A stretch of DNA of 64,000 nt from Bernardetia sp042180575 (lineage in GTDB: Bacteria > Bacteroidota > Bacteroidia > Cytophagales > Bernardetiaceae): positions 1,860,001 through 1,924,000 of the forward strand of contig NZ_CP170094.1 of assembly GCF_042180575.1 (NCBI RefSeq). Reading direction: 5' to 3'. Below, in pieces: positions 8,049 through 18,334 of the stretch (the first letter of the stretch is position 1; every line of letters begins with the position of its first letter). Position numbers and translations under genes: made by a program. The notes below the pieces were generated by a model. It made no database searches, was not told the DNA's origin, and saw only the letters and a program-made list of their open reading frames with translations.

Positions 8049-9443
8049 ATGATTGACAATAACATCTATTATACGCCCCGACAAATCGTTGAGGAGCTTG
8101 ACAAATATATCATCGGACAACACGACGCTAAAAGAAATGTAGCCATTGCGCTGCGTAATCGTTGGAGACGCATGCACGTCAAATCAGATATGCAACGTGA
8201 AATTATGCCAAACAATATTTTAATGATTGGTTCAACAGGTGTTGGAAAAACAGAAATTGCTCGTCGTTTGGCAAAAGTAGCAAATGCTCCTTTTGTAAAA
8301 GTAGAGGCTTCAAAATTTACAGAAGTGGGTTATGTGGGACGTGATGTAGAAAGTATGGTGCGTGATTTGGTAGAACAAGCTGTCAAACTTATTCAAACTG
8401 AAAAGCGTGATGCCGTAAAACAAAAAGCAGAAAAAGCTGTCGAAGATATTATTTTAGATGCACTTATTCCACCTCTAAAAAATAGACAACCTTCTACTGC
8501 ACCTTCTACGGTCGGTTTTTCTGATGAAATGCCTACTTCTGATGCCGAGCTTAATGAAAGAACAAGAGAGCGTTTTAGAGAGAAATTACGTGTAGGAGAA
8601 TTAGAAGACCGAAAAATTGAGATTACATTAGAATCTAGTAATAATCCTGGTGTTGGTGTTGTAGGTGGTGCGATTGATGAAGTTTCGATGATGAATCTTC
8701 AAGAAATGTTAAGTGGAATGTTACCTTCTCGTTCCAAAAAACGTAAAGTTACGATTGAAGAAGCTAGAAAGTTGCTTTTAGAAGAAGAAGCCTTCAAACT
8801 TATTGATATGGATGAGGTAAAAATAGAAGCCATCAAAAAAGCTGAAAATTCAGGAATTATTTTTATTGATGAAATTGATAAAGTAGCCTCTTCGGGAAAT
8901 AAAGGTGGAGGAGCTGATGTAAGTCGTGAAGGTGTGCAGCGTGATTTATTGCCGATTGTAGAAGGAAGTGCCGTAACTACAAAACACGGAATTGTAAATA
9001 CAGACCATATTTTATTTATTGCAGCAGGAGCTTTTCACGTTTCAAAACCTTCGGATTTGATTCCAGAGTTACAAGGACGTTTTCCAATTCGTGTAGAACT
9101 CAATTCACTTACAAAAGAAGATTTCCATAAAATCTTGAAAGACCCAAAAAATGCCCTTAGTAAACAATATGTTTCTCTTTTGGAGTCGGAAGGCGTAAAA
9201 CTAACATATCAAGAAGATGCCTTGGAAGAAATTGCTGATATTGCTTTTCATATTAATAGTGAACTTGAAAATATTGGAGCAAGACGTTTGAATACAGTGA
9301 TGAGTCATTTATTAAATGAAATTTTATTTGATATTCCAGATACTATTCCTCCAAATGCTCATGTAGTAATCACAAAAGAAATGGTACAAGAAAAACTCAA
9401 AGCTCTTGTCAAAAATAGAGATTTGAGTCAGTATATTCTTTAA
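8049..9443 (+). CDS. hslU: HslU, ATPase subunit of the HslVU protease
   Basis: 464 aa, a full-length AAA+ unfoldase. The N-terminus 'YYTPRQIVEELDKYIIGQHDAKRNVAIALRNRWRR' is diagnostic. Walker A is GSTGVGKT (61-68), the pore loop motif GYVGRD lies near 94-99, and Walker B is IIFIDEID (~272-279). An I domain lies between them and sensor residues are present. The C-terminus DLSQYIL is the tail that docks into and activates HslV. No hslV is adjacent, so the peptidase must be encoded elsewhere. A palindrome pair sits just upstream and a terminator follows. Confidence 0.95.
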   Translation: MIDNNIYYTPRQIVEELDKYIIGQHDAKRNVAIALRNRWRRMHVKSDMQREIMPNNILMIGSTGVGKTEIARRLAKVANAPFVKVEASKFTEVGYVGRDVESMVRDLVEQAVKLIQTEKRDAVKQKAEKAVEDIILDALIPPLKNRQPSTAPSTVGFSDEMPTSDAELNERTRERFREKLRVGELEDRKIEITLESSNNPGVGVVGGAIDEVSMMNLQEMLSGMLPSRSKKRKVTIEEARKLLLEEEAFKLIDMDEVKIEAIKKAENSGIIFIDEIDKVASSGNKGGGADVSREGVQRDLLPIVEGSAVTTKHGIVNTDHILFIAAGAFHVSKPSDLIPELQGRFPIRVELNSLTKEDFHKILKDPKNALSKQYVSLLESEGVKLTYQEDALEEIADIAFHINSELENIGARRLNTVMSHLLNEILFDIPDTIPPNAHVVITKEMVQEKLKALVKNRDLSQYIL

Positions 9444-9534
9444 AAAAAGAAAGTATTGTTGATGAAAAGGAAGTTCTAAACATCAACAACAATAATTTTT
9501 CAAAAAAACAAACTATATAGACTATTAAAATCTC

Positions 9535-9578
9535 AAAAATCCATAGCATAGAAAATCTCTATTTTATGGATTTTTTTA
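9535..9578 (+). terminator. terminator after hslU
   Basis: Hairpin AAAAATCCATA ... TATGGATTTTTTT with a long AT-rich loop, about 90 bp after the hslU stop. Confidence 0.7.
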
Positions 9579-9661
9579 TAATTTCTTTTTAGAAAAAAAC
9601 AAAATTTATTTCACAACAATTTATTAAATTGCTACTTCATCCAACCATTTAAAAAAACACT

Positions 9662-10690
9662 ATGTCGACAGAACAGATTATTCTATTTAGTATTCTTGGC
9701 GTAATCGTATTAGGGCTTGCTTATGTTATCCGAACCTATATTCCGATTAATTTATGGATTACGGCCATTTTCTCAGGGGTGCGTTTGGGTTTACTAGAAC
9801 TGGTAGCTATGCGAATCAGAAATGTTCGTCCACGTAAAATTGTTTTGCCTCTCATTAATGCTAGTAAAGCAGGATTGAAGGAAATTACAGCCTCCGATCT
9901 AGAAACTCACTTTTTGGCTGGTGGTAGTGTTGAGGAAGTCGTAAAAGCCTTGATTGCAGCTGACAAAGCAAATATTGATTTGAGTTTCAAACAAGCTGCT
10001 GCGATTGATTTAGCAGGTAGAGATGTTTCAGAAGCCGTTCAAATCTCAGTTAATCCAAAAGTAATTACAACCAATGCTGTTACTTCAGTAGCCCAAGATG
10101 GTATTCAGCTTATCACAAAAGCTCGTGTTACACTTCGTGCAAATATTGCTCAATTAGTCGGTGGTGCAGGCGAAGAAACTATTTTGGCTCGTGTTGGTGA
10201 GGGTATCGTAACGGCAGTAGGTTCGTCGCATTCTCACAAAGACGTTTTGGAAAACCCTGATAGAATCTCAAAACTTGTTTTGGAAAAAGGACTTGATGCT
10301 GGAACAGCCTTTGAAATATTATCGATTGATATTGCAGATATTGATGTAGGAGAAAATATTGGAGCAAAACTTCAAATCGAACAAGCCAATGCCGACCTTA
10401 GAGTAGCAGAAGCAAAAGCTGAAGAACGTCGTGCAATGGCAATCGCAGTAGAACAAGAAATGAAAGCAAAAGCACAAGCGTCAAGAGCAAAAGTAATTGA
10501 AGCAGAAGCTGAAGTTCCAAAAGCACTAGCAGAAGCCTTACGTAGTGGAAACTTCGGAATTATGGATTATCAACGTTTACGCAATATGCAAGCCGATACA
10601 CTCATGCGTGAATCGATTGCAGCTCCAGAAGAACAACCTCAAAAACGTAGAAATGATGATGATGGTGGTTATAATCCTCCTAGAATATAA
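9662..10690 (+). CDS. floA: flotillin-like protein FloA
   Basis: 342 aa. One N-terminal membrane anchor (about 5-25) is followed by an SPFH-type domain and a long Ala/Glu-rich helix (about 240-300, 'AEERRAMAIAVEQEMKAKAQASRAKVIEAEAEVPKALAEAL'). The run 'RIRNVRPRKIVLPLINASKAGL' and 'FLAGGSVEEVVKALIAADKA' are signatures of the UPF0365/FloA family. FloA scaffolds functional membrane microdomains; in most bacteria it sits with a NfeD partner, which is not seen here. It ends in a short acidic-proline tail and a clear terminator. Confidence 0.95.
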   Translation: MSTEQIILFSILGVIVLGLAYVIRTYIPINLWITAIFSGVRLGLLELVAMRIRNVRPRKIVLPLINASKAGLKEITASDLETHFLAGGSVEEVVKALIAADKANIDLSFKQAAAIDLAGRDVSEAVQISVNPKVITTNAVTSVAQDGIQLITKARVTLRANIAQLVGGAGEETILARVGEGIVTAVGSSHSHKDVLENPDRISKLVLEKGLDAGTAFEILSIDIADIDVGENIGAKLQIEQANADLRVAEAKAEERRAMAIAVEQEMKAKAQASRAKVIEAEAEVPKALAEALRSGNFGIMDYQRLRNMQADTLMRESIAAPEEQPQKRRNDDDGGYNPPRI

Positions 10691-10711
10691 AAGAAAATTT
10701 AAAAAGAATGA

Positions 10712-10750
10712 AACTCCTATTTTTCAGTTATGAGAACTAGGAGTTTTTTA
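10712..10750 (+). terminator. terminator after floA
   Basis: AACTCCTA (10712-10719) pairs with TAGGAGTT (10738-10745), followed by a T-run. Confidence 0.8.
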
Positions 10751-10852
10751 TAAATTGTCATTTTATTTTTATCGAAAACATAGGTCATACACTGTAATTA
10801 GTTTGATAATAGCCTAAAAAGTAGTATTATTGGTAGAACAACTCTTAATGAT

Positions 10853-13800
10853 ATGATAAAAAAACTACATTTTACTTCTCTTTTTGTAGCAACCTATTTA
10901 TATTTCTGTCTGGTCATTAATTTATATGCCCAGCCTCAACTTAATACTACTGCCCAACAAGGACTTACTCCAGACAAAAGTTTAACTCAATATATTCTTA
11001 CAAACTGGACAACAGTAGAGGGAATGCCTTCAAATACAACAAACCATATTACTCAAGATAATATTGGTTTTATTTGGGTTACGGGATATGATGGTTTAGT
11101 TAGATTTGACGGTGCAAACTTTCATACTTATACTAATTCGACAAACCCTGAATTTAATACAAATAGTTTCACTGCATTAGAAGTAGAAACTAATGAAAGT
11201 GGTAAGGAATCCGAAATTTGGATAGGATCGGAAGGAAATGGTCTTGTACATTACAAAAATCGTCAAATTGAATCTCTTTTTGATACCTTATCAGTACGTA
11301 TAGAAACTATCTATGTAGAAAAAAGTAGAAATAATCAGCCCAAACGAATTTGGCTAGGAACAAGAGGAAAAGGGATTTATTTTGTAGAAAATGAAAGATT
11401 GATAAGGTGGGAAGGAGCAAAAAACACAACTGGACAAATAAATAATTATCAGAATACTACTGTTAAAAAAATAACAGGAGACCAAAAAGGAAATATTTAT
11501 TTTGCCATTACTAAAGTTGGGCTTGTTCATTTTGATGGACAAAAAATAAAAGAGTTTACACAAGAAAATGGATTACCTACCGATAATGTTACAGAGATTT
11601 TGTATGAAGAAAATTATAAAAACACCAAAATATATATCGGAACAACAGAAGGAATAGCTGTTTTAGAAAATAATCAAATCAGAAAATTAGAGTTTACTTC
11701 TCAAGATTATATAAATTCTATTTATATAGATAATTTTAGTAGTATTTGGGTAGGAACAAATAATGGATTACTTAGAATTACCCAAGATAATAAAGTAGAG
11801 CGACTGAATGAAAGCAATGGTTTGCCTCATAATATAGTTAGAAAAATTATTCAAGATAAAGAAAAAAATATTTGGTTTACTTGTTATAAAGGAGGGATTG
11901 TTCAACTAAAACAAGGAAAGTTTACTAATTATACCACGACAGATGGGCTCTCAAATAACTCAATAAATATATTAGAACCTTTTGATAAAAATACCCTTTT
12001 GGTAGGGTCAGATTTTCCACAACTAGATATTATTCACCAAGGTAATGCTATGGCTTTTGGACACCCTCTCCAACGTATAACAGCCCGTGTAAAAACCATT
12101 AAAAAAGCTTCTGATGGCTCTGTTTGGTTAGGTTCAGACAACGGAGTAATACAACTTCAAAATTTTGACCCATTAGCCAAAATACCTTATACAAAAGAAG
12201 TATTTTACAATGAAAAAAATGGGCTTTCAAGTAATATTGTAAGAACAATTCTTGAAGATAAAAATCATAATATCTGGATAGGAACACGTACAGGAGGAAT
12301 TACCATAATTTCACCCTCTGGAGAGATTACCTATCACAATACAGACACAGACTTTCCTTCTAATTTTATAATGTCTATAAAGCAAGATGAAAACGGAATT
12401 ATTTGGGTAGGAACAAATAATGCTGGTATCATAAAACTCAAAGACAAAAAACAATTAGAACATATCTCAACAGAACAAGGCTTAGTAAGCGACCTAGTTT
12501 TTAGTACATATTTTGATAAAGATAATACAGTTTGGGCAACTACTACACAAGGTATTAGCAAGATTGAAAATAATAAAATTACAAATTTCACAGCCAAAAA
12601 TGGATTACCTGTTTCAAGTATTTTTGATATACTAGAAGATAAAGTTGGTAATTTTTGGTGTACGACAAGTCAAGGTATTTTTGTGATGGCAAAAAAAGAC
12701 TTTGAAAAAATTACCAATGGAGAAATTGAAAAAATTCCTTTCGAACTTTTCAATAAAAGTGATGGCATGAAAGAAAGTCAATGTTCGGGTGCATCATTTT
12801 CAATACAAACTTCAGATGGGAAATTTTGGATTCCTACTGTTGGAGGTGTTGTGTCTATCGATCCTAGCTCTATCCCTACAAATCAAATACACCCTAATGT
12901 CGCTATTAATAAAATTATAGTTGATGGAAACTCTATGTTTACGAACCAAGAACCTGTACTACTTCCAGCAGGTACACAACGTATTGTGTTTGAGTATTCA
13001 GGACTTAGTTTTGTTCATCCTTCTGATGTAAAGTTTAGATATAAAGTAAAAGGTATAGACAAAGATTGGATATCAGCAGAAGAGGAAAGAAAAGCCACCT
13101 ATACAAACCTTCCTCCTAATACATATATATTTCAATTAGAAGCCTATAATGAAGAAGGATTAAAAAGTGATGAAATAGCTACTCTTGAGTTTAAAATAGA
13201 ACCTCTTTTTTATCAAACTACAGTATTCAAAGTTATTACACTTATTTTGTTTTTTGTCATCATTTATTTGGTTTATAGATGGAGAGTGAGGCGAGTAGAA
13301 AAACGAAATCAAAGACTAGAAAAAACAGTAGAACAGCGTACAGCCGAAATAAATCAACAAAAAGAAGAAATACAAGTACAACATGAAAGATTAGAAAATT
13401 CATACAAGAACATCGACCTTGTTAGTAAAATGGGACAACAAATAACGGCTGAACTAGACCTCAAAACTATTGTTGAAATTGTATATATACAAGTAGAAAA
13501 ACTAATGTCTACTGATGGTTTCGGAATTGGAATGTACAATGAGTTTAGTAATACACTAGATTTTAAATATTATATCGAAAAAGGTAAAATACAGCCTAAT
13601 TCTTCTGATTCTTTAGATAATGATACACTTCTTTCTGTCAAATCATTTACCAAAAAAGAAGAAATTTGGATTAATGATATGGAGAAGGATTATAAACATT
13701 ATAATCAGCTAAAAGAAGTAATTCAAGATGGTATTACTAATGCAGTAATTTATGTTCCTTTATTCCTAAACAATCAAATTGTGGGTGTTTTGACAGTACA

Positions 13801-14686
13801 AAGTTTTGATAAAAATGCCTATAAACCCGAATCAGTTGCTGTACTCAGAGCATTAAGTTCTTATATTACAATTGCTCTTTCGAATGCAAAATCATTTTCT
13901 ACTATTCAACAAAAAAATCAAGAAATTACAGATAGTATCCGATATGCTCAAACCATACAACAGGCTGTTTTGCCAGCAAAAGAAAAATTAAGAGAGGTTT
14001 TTGAGGATAATTTATTGGTTTATCTTCCTAAAGATGTCGTAAGTGGTGATTTTTATTGGTTGAGTCATACGGCTGGAGGAACATATTTAGTTGTTGCAGA
14101 TTGTACAGGACATGGCGTTCCAGGAGCATTTATGGCTTTGATAGGTATTTCCATTTTTAATGAGTTGATAAATATTCAAAATATGGAAGAACCTGCTGAT
14201 ATTTTGGAGAAATTAGATCAAGAAATACAAGATGCTCTACAACAACAACAAGCCAAAAATAGTGATGGAATGGATTTGGTACTTTGTAAAATAGAAACTG
14301 AAAACCTACAAAATGACAGAACTAAAATTACTTTTGCAGGTGCAAAAAATAGTTTGTTTTTCTCTCATAATGGAAAAATAGAAAGGATAAAAGGAAGCAG
14401 ACGTTCGATTGGAGGAAGAAGAAGTCGAAAAAGTAAAACTCCTTTTACTCAAAATATAGTAGAACTAGAAAAAGGAGAAATATTATATTTGACAACAGAT
14501 GGATACATAGACCAAAATGCACCTAACGAACAGCGTTTGGGTACTCAAGCATTTATGGATAGATTAGATACCATAAAAGATATTCCCTTAAAAGAACAAC
14601 AAAAACTATTATTAAAAACACTTAAAGATTATCAAAAAGATGCTCCTCAAAGAGATGACATAGCTATTGTAGGTGTAAAATTATAA
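10853..14686 (+). CDS. two-component-type propeller sensor with GAF and SpoIIE phosphatase domains
   Basis: 1277 aa. A signal peptide (1-27) leads into a periplasmic domain of ~14 Reg_prop blades (about 45-690) with repeating 'G..S..I..I..D..G.IWVGT..G' motifs. A Y_Y_Y domain follows (about 700-785), then one membrane helix (~792-812), a coiled coil (~815-865), a GAF domain (~870-1030) and a C-terminal PP2C/SpoIIE serine phosphatase (~1060-1277). Metal-binding acidic motifs are visible: VSGDFYW, VADCTGHGVPGAFM, TTDGYIDQ and QRDDIAIVGV. The domain order implies extracytoplasmic ligand sensing coupled to dephosphorylation of a cytoplasmic protein, probably an anti-sigma antagonist. An RsbW-like kinase lies 2.6 kb away. 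There is no histidine kinase domain, unlike the classic hybrid sensors with this ectodomain. Confidence 0.9.
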   Translation: MIKKLHFTSLFVATYLYFCLVINLYAQPQLNTTAQQGLTPDKSLTQYILTNWTTVEGMPSNTTNHITQDNIGFIWVTGYDGLVRFDGANFHTYTNSTNPEFNTNSFTALEVETNESGKESEIWIGSEGNGLVHYKNRQIESLFDTLSVRIETIYVEKSRNNQPKRIWLGTRGKGIYFVENERLIRWEGAKNTTGQINNYQNTTVKKITGDQKGNIYFAITKVGLVHFDGQKIKEFTQENGLPTDNVTEILYEENYKNTKIYIGTTEGIAVLENNQIRKLEFTSQDYINSIYIDNFSSIWVGTNNGLLRITQDNKVERLNESNGLPHNIVRKIIQDKEKNIWFTCYKGGIVQLKQGKFTNYTTTDGLSNNSINILEPFDKNTLLVGSDFPQLDIIHQGNAMAFGHPLQRITARVKTIKKASDGSVWLGSDNGVIQLQNFDPLAKIPYTKEVFYNEKNGLSSNIVRTILEDKNHNIWIGTRTGGITIISPSGEITYHNTDTDFPSNFIMSIKQDENGIIWVGTNNAGIIKLKDKKQLEHISTEQGLVSDLVFSTYFDKDNTVWATTTQGISKIENNKITNFTAKNGLPVSSIFDILEDKVGNFWCTTSQGIFVMAKKDFEKITNGEIEKIPFELFNKSDGMKESQCSGASFSIQTSDGKFWIPTVGGVVSIDPSSIPTNQIHPNVAINKIIVDGNSMFTNQEPVLLPAGTQRIVFEYSGLSFVHPSDVKFRYKVKGIDKDWISAEEERKATYTNLPPNTYIFQLEAYNEEGLKSDEIATLEFKIEPLFYQTTVFKVITLILFFVIIYLVYRWRVRRVEKRNQRLEKTVEQRTAEINQQKEEIQVQHERLENSYKNIDLVSKMGQQITAELDLKTIVEIVYIQVEKLMSTDGFGIGMYNEFSNTLDFKYYIEKGKIQPNSSDSLDNDTLLSVKSFTKKEEIWINDMEKDYKHYNQLKEVIQDGITNAVIYVPLFLNNQIVGVLTVQSFDKNAYKPESVAVLRALSSYITIALSNAKSFSTIQQKNQEITDSIRYAQTIQQAVLPAKEKLREVFEDNLLVYLPKDVVSGDFYWLSHTAGGTYLVVADCTGHGVPGAFMALIGISIFNELINIQNMEEPADILEKLDQEIQDALQQQQAKNSDGMDLVLCKIETENLQNDRTKITFAGAKNSLFFSHNGKIERIKGSRRSIGGRRSRKSKTPFTQNIVELEKGEILYLTTDGYIDQNAPNEQRLGTQAFMDRLDTIKDIPLKEQQKLLLKTLKDYQKDAPQRDDIAIVGVKL

Positions 14687-14699
14687 CTCTTTTTATAAA

Positions 14700-15758
14700 T
14701 TACCTATCCAAGTTTTCTTTCCAAGTAGAAAAAGCAGGTCGCTCATTTCCATCCTCATCTAAAAGTCCTGTATCTCTCCAAATACTTCCCAAATCTTTCG
14801 AATCTTCTGGAAAAAACTCTAATAATCTGTCATAATCTCTATGCGCCCACCAAATTACAAACTCATAATTTTGCTCTTGGGCATTTTCAAGTAGCGTTTC
14901 TAAATAAATATTTTGTTCTTCTTCTGATGAAGTAATAAATACATTGAGGTTTGGAATAGATAAATCTTGCGCTAAAGCATTCGTTTCTACAAAAGCAATT
15001 GGCTTAGAAGTTTGGGTATGTAAAAAATCAAATGCACCTTGAAACTCTGTCTTTGTGTGTTTTTGCATCACAAAAGCATAAAAACTAACAGCTAAGAAAT
15101 CTGATTTTTGACTATATGTTTTAATATCATCTACAAAATCAGTGCGTTGTTGATACCAACTATGTAAAGTAAATGATTCTGCTAGTTGCAGATTAGGATA
15201 TTTTGTTTTTAAACGAATTCTTAATTTATCACCCAAAATTTTATATTCATTCCATTTACCCGAATTATTGGTCAATAATTCATTGACTTCCATTGCCATT
15301 ACCAAATAATCAGGATTGAATCTATCTACCAAATACACCAAATAATCAAAATAGGCATTTTCGATATGTGTATCAGAAAGAGAAGTATAAGCAGGGACTT
15401 GTTCATTATATCCTTCCTGTAAATCATTTCTCAACGTATTTAATAAACTTACAGAAAGCAGTAATTGATGTGAATTAATTTTACGGCTAATTTTGCCATC
15501 AACTTCATCTACAAATTCGGTTGGAAAAGCTGTTTGATTAATGAGAGCTTCCCAAGGAATTTTGCCATCTATGTGTTCAGAATAAATGTCTGCATTTTGT
15601 TCGATAAAAGAATAGGTAGAATTGACAGCTTCCAAACTAAAATCATAAGGCCAAGTAGTAAAACCCATTTTGTAATTACGTTTTTCTACATCAATATTGT
15701 CTTTCGAACAAGAAAAAAACAAAAGAGAAACAAAAATCAGAGATAGGTAAAATTTCAT
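14700..15758 (-). CDS. lipoprotein with a TIM-barrel glycosidase-like fold
   Basis: 352 aa. Lipobox LLFFSC gives Cys17. The pattern resembles clan-A glycoside hydrolases: 'DYLVMAMEVNELL' (acid Glu at a strand end) and 'KPIAFVETNAL' (nucleophile-like Glu), with 'FLAVSFYAF' and 'EFVIWWAHRDYD' as other barrel strands. The ending 'DTGLLDEDGNERPAFSTWK' is typical of such enzymes. Family assignment and substrate are uncertain. It converges on the phosphatase gene, with only 13 bp between stops. Confidence 0.65.
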   Translation of the reverse strand: MKFYLSLIFVSLLFFSCSKDNIDVEKRNYKMGFTTWPYDFSLEAVNSTYSFIEQNADIYSEHIDGKIPWEALINQTAFPTEFVDEVDGKISRKINSHQLLLSVSLLNTLRNDLQEGYNEQVPAYTSLSDTHIENAYFDYLVYLVDRFNPDYLVMAMEVNELLTNNSGKWNEYKILGDKLRIRLKTKYPNLQLAESFTLHSWYQQRTDFVDDIKTYSQKSDFLAVSFYAFVMQKHTKTEFQGAFDFLHTQTSKPIAFVETNALAQDLSIPNLNVFITSSEEEQNIYLETLLENAQEQNYEFVIWWAHRDYDRLLEFFPEDSKDLGSIWRDTGLLDEDGNERPAFSTWKENLDR

Positions 15759-15863
15759 ACGATTATGGATTAGTCGAAAAATAAAAAATTATTCAACTAG
15801 ACCTATTCAAATTTTATGCTTGATTTTCCTTAGTGTTAAAATACACTTTGATTTAAAATAATT

Positions 15864-17123
15864 CTACAAAAATAACAAAGAAGAATCTCCATAACTCAAA
15901 AAACGATAATCATTATCCAAAGCCGTTTGATAAATTTTTCTCCAATCTTCTCCAATAAAAGCAGCTACAAGCAAAATAAGTGTAGTTTGTGGCATGTGAA
16001 AATTAGTAACTAGCGCATCACAAACACGGAAAGTATAAGAAGGAAGAATAAAAATTTCGGTTTCTCCTGTCAGTTTGGATTGATTAGAATCATTCATATA
16101 CTTCAAAATTGCTTCAAAACTTTCTTTTTTGGAAGGCAATTTTATTTCAGAATCATAGCTATAAGGTTCTAATTTTTCTACAAAAAAAGTCGTATTTTCT
16201 TTTAAAATAATCTTCGTTCCATACCAGTACAAACTCTCTAAAGTTCGCATGGAAGTTGTTCCGACAGAAGCCGCTTTTTCAGAATCAATGATGCTTCTTA
16301 TATTCTCTTTTGTAACTACAATCTGTTCACAGTGCATTGTATGAGTGGCTACATTTCCAGCATTTTCTTTTTTGACAGGTTGGAAAGTTCCTGCACCTAC
16401 ATGAAGTGTAAGTTCGTTAGTTTGAATATTTTTGTCTGCAAGATTTTTGAGAACATCTTGTGTAAAATGCAGTCCTGCTGTGGGTGCTGCGACTGCTCCT
16501 GCTGCCTTGCTATAAATGGTCTGATATGTATTAGCATCTTTTTGTGCAGCTTTTCTTTTTATATAAGGAGGCAAAGGCATGACACCTAATTTTTCTACAA
16601 TATCTACAAAAGGAATTTCTATTTTTTGATTATTTTTATCTAGCCTTTTCCATTCTAGTTCTATCAAAAGCTCATTTCTATCAGCTATTTTGGCTTCAAT
16701 TAGGATTTTTTGATTATCAATTTCTAATTCTCTTTCTAATGTCAATCCATCTTTCCATCTTTTTAGATTGCCTACAACACATTTCCAGGTACACTTTTCT
16801 GTATTGAGCATTGCCTCACTAACATCAGCAGTAGGTAAAACTGGATGTAATAAAAATATTTCGATAGTTGCACCTTTTCCATTTTGTCCTTTTTGAGTAG
16901 CCTTTTTTTCAAATAAAAGACGTGCAGGAATAACCTTCGTATTATTAAAATACAAAGTATAATCTTCATCAAGAAAATCAGTAATTTCTGTAAAATGATG
17001 ATGCGAAATAGTGCCTTTTTTATAAACTAAAAGCTTCGAACTATCTCGTTTTTCTAAAGGGTTTTGAGCAATTTTTTCGCTCGGCAAATGATAGGTATAA
17101 TCTTCTAAATTTATCTTTTCCAC
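15864..17123 (-). CDS. queA: S-adenosylmethionine:tRNA ribosyltransferase-isomerase
   Basis: 419 aa, longer than the ~350 aa of proteobacterial QueA because of insertions in the middle, a common Bacteroidota form. It transfers and isomerises the ribosyl part of SAM to make epoxyqueuosine in tRNA. Motifs: N-terminal 'YHLPSEKIAQNPLEKRDSSKLLVY', 'FNNTKVIPARL', 'AGLHFT', 'TLHVGAGTFQPV', 'VGTTSMRTLES' and the C-terminal 'TNFHMPQTTLILLVAAFIG..W..IY..AL...YRFLSYGDSSLL'. It begins 187 bp after the RsbW-like gene on the same strand. Confidence 0.95.
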   Translation of the reverse strand: MEKINLEDYTYHLPSEKIAQNPLEKRDSSKLLVYKKGTISHHHFTEITDFLDEDYTLYFNNTKVIPARLLFEKKATQKGQNGKGATIEIFLLHPVLPTADVSEAMLNTEKCTWKCVVGNLKRWKDGLTLERELEIDNQKILIEAKIADRNELLIELEWKRLDKNNQKIEIPFVDIVEKLGVMPLPPYIKRKAAQKDANTYQTIYSKAAGAVAAPTAGLHFTQDVLKNLADKNIQTNELTLHVGAGTFQPVKKENAGNVATHTMHCEQIVVTKENIRSIIDSEKAASVGTTSMRTLESLYWYGTKIILKENTTFFVEKLEPYSYDSEIKLPSKKESFEAILKYMNDSNQSKLTGETEIFILPSYTFRVCDALVTNFHMPQTTLILLVAAFIGEDWRKIYQTALDNDYRFLSYGDSSLLFL

Positions 17124-17310
17124 TTTGCAGTTATTCAGTTATCAGTAAACAGTTATCAGTTAATTTCTAATAGCTTTACTATGGGTTTGATAAAAAAATC
17201 ATCGAATATATTATGTAAATTAACTCTTAATAGTTTTTTACAAAAAATCTAATCATAATTTTTAATTAGCTTCGCTGCTTTAGCAGGTCGTAATTCGTAA
17301 TTGAACAAAA

Positions 17311-17730
17311 TTAGTTTAAAACTGAATTAGTAACATTAAAAGTCATCTTGACAGTTCTTCCTTCATCCAAGAAATCAACTTTATCAGCCAAATTTCTCAC
17401 TAAGAAAATTCCTCTTCCTCCGATAGTAAGTAAGTTTTCGGGTGCAGTTGGGTCAGGGAGAGAATTTGGATCAAATCCTTTTCCTTGGTCTTTTATCGTA
17501 AAAAACAATTTTTCTTTTCCCACTTCTAAACTCAAATCGACTTCTTTATTTTTATCTTTTCCATTTCCATGAATAATGGCATTATTGACAGCTTCGGTAA
17601 CAGCAACCATAATATTTCCGTATATATCATCATTTAAGTTAAACTTATCACGAGCATTATCTATAAAACTCTCTACAATACGGATATTTTCTAAAAGGGA
17701 AGGTATTTTGATGTGCAAAACTGATTTCAT
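17311..17730 (-). CDS. RsbW/SpoIIAB-like serine kinase (anti-sigma factor type)
   Basis: 139 aa, a stand-alone HATPase_c domain. The N box is 'NIMVAVTEAVNNAIIHGN' (~40-57), the G1 box 'DQGKGFDP' and the G2 box 'GGRGIFLVRNLADK'. Proteins of this size and type bind a sigma factor or phosphorylate a STAS antagonist, and are opposed by SpoIIE/RsbU phosphatases such as the one at 10853-14686. No STAS antagonist or sigma factor is adjacent, so the partner is unknown. Confidence 0.85.
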   Translation of the reverse strand: MKSVLHIKIPSLLENIRIVESFIDNARDKFNLNDDIYGNIMVAVTEAVNNAIIHGNGKDKNKEVDLSLEVGKEKLFFTIKDQGKGFDPNSLPDPTAPENLLTIGGRGIFLVRNLADKVDFLDEGRTVKMTFNVTNSVLN

Positions 17731-18066
17731 AATAGTTGATATGTTGCAATATATATAATTAAAAAAAGGGAATTAATGGTAACAACTAATAAATGAGAAT
17801 TAAAATATTAATCCATTCTCAAAATTACTAAATTTAGGGTAGTTACTGGTTTTGTAGTAGAAAATTTCTAGATTCAAATGTCAAATATAAGAATGTTATA
17901 AAAATAAACTTAGTATTGAGGCTCAATTTTCTCATTTTTTTTGACATTTATTAAAAAACATAGAAAACTATAGAATAAACAAGAAATTATTCTAACCAAA
18001 TCATAACGTAAATATACCTCACAACGTTCTAATTAAATTAATTATCAAAATAATACTATTTCTATT
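17731..18066. other. 336-bp non-coding stretch
   Basis: Divergent AT-rich intergenic region between the RsbW-like gene (-) and yidD (+). I see no convincing repeat, RNA or promoter in it. Confidence 0.5.
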
Positions 18067-18303
18067 GTGATACTAAAAGCTATTTCACGTTTCTTCTCTT
18101 ACATTTTTTTAGCAATCGTTCGATTTTATCAATATTTTATTTCGCCGATGCTTCCTCCTCGTTGTCGTTATACGCCCACATGTTCAGCTTATATGGTCGA
18201 ATCAATACAAAAACACGGTGCTTTCAAAGGAGGTTGGAAAGGATTAAAAAGAATTGGAAGATGCCACCCTTGGGGAGGAAGTGGGTATGACCCTGTGGAA
18301 TGA
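18067..18303 (+). CDS. yidD: membrane protein insertion efficiency factor YidD
   Basis: 78 aa, normal size. The family signature is complete: 'FYQYFISPMLPPRCRYTPTCSAYMVESIQKHGAFKGGWKGLKRIGRCHPWGGSGYDPV'. An amphipathic N-terminal helix should attach it to the inner membrane, where it assists the YidC/Sec pathway. The start is GTG; no in-frame ATG lies upstream of the conserved region. rnpA and yidC, its usual neighbours in other phyla, are absent here. Confidence 0.95.
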   Translation: MILKAISRFFSYIFLAIVRFYQYFISPMLPPRCRYTPTCSAYMVESIQKHGAFKGGWKGLKRIGRCHPWGGSGYDPVE

Positions 18304-18334
18304 TTTATTTTTGAAATAATATTTCATTTATAAA

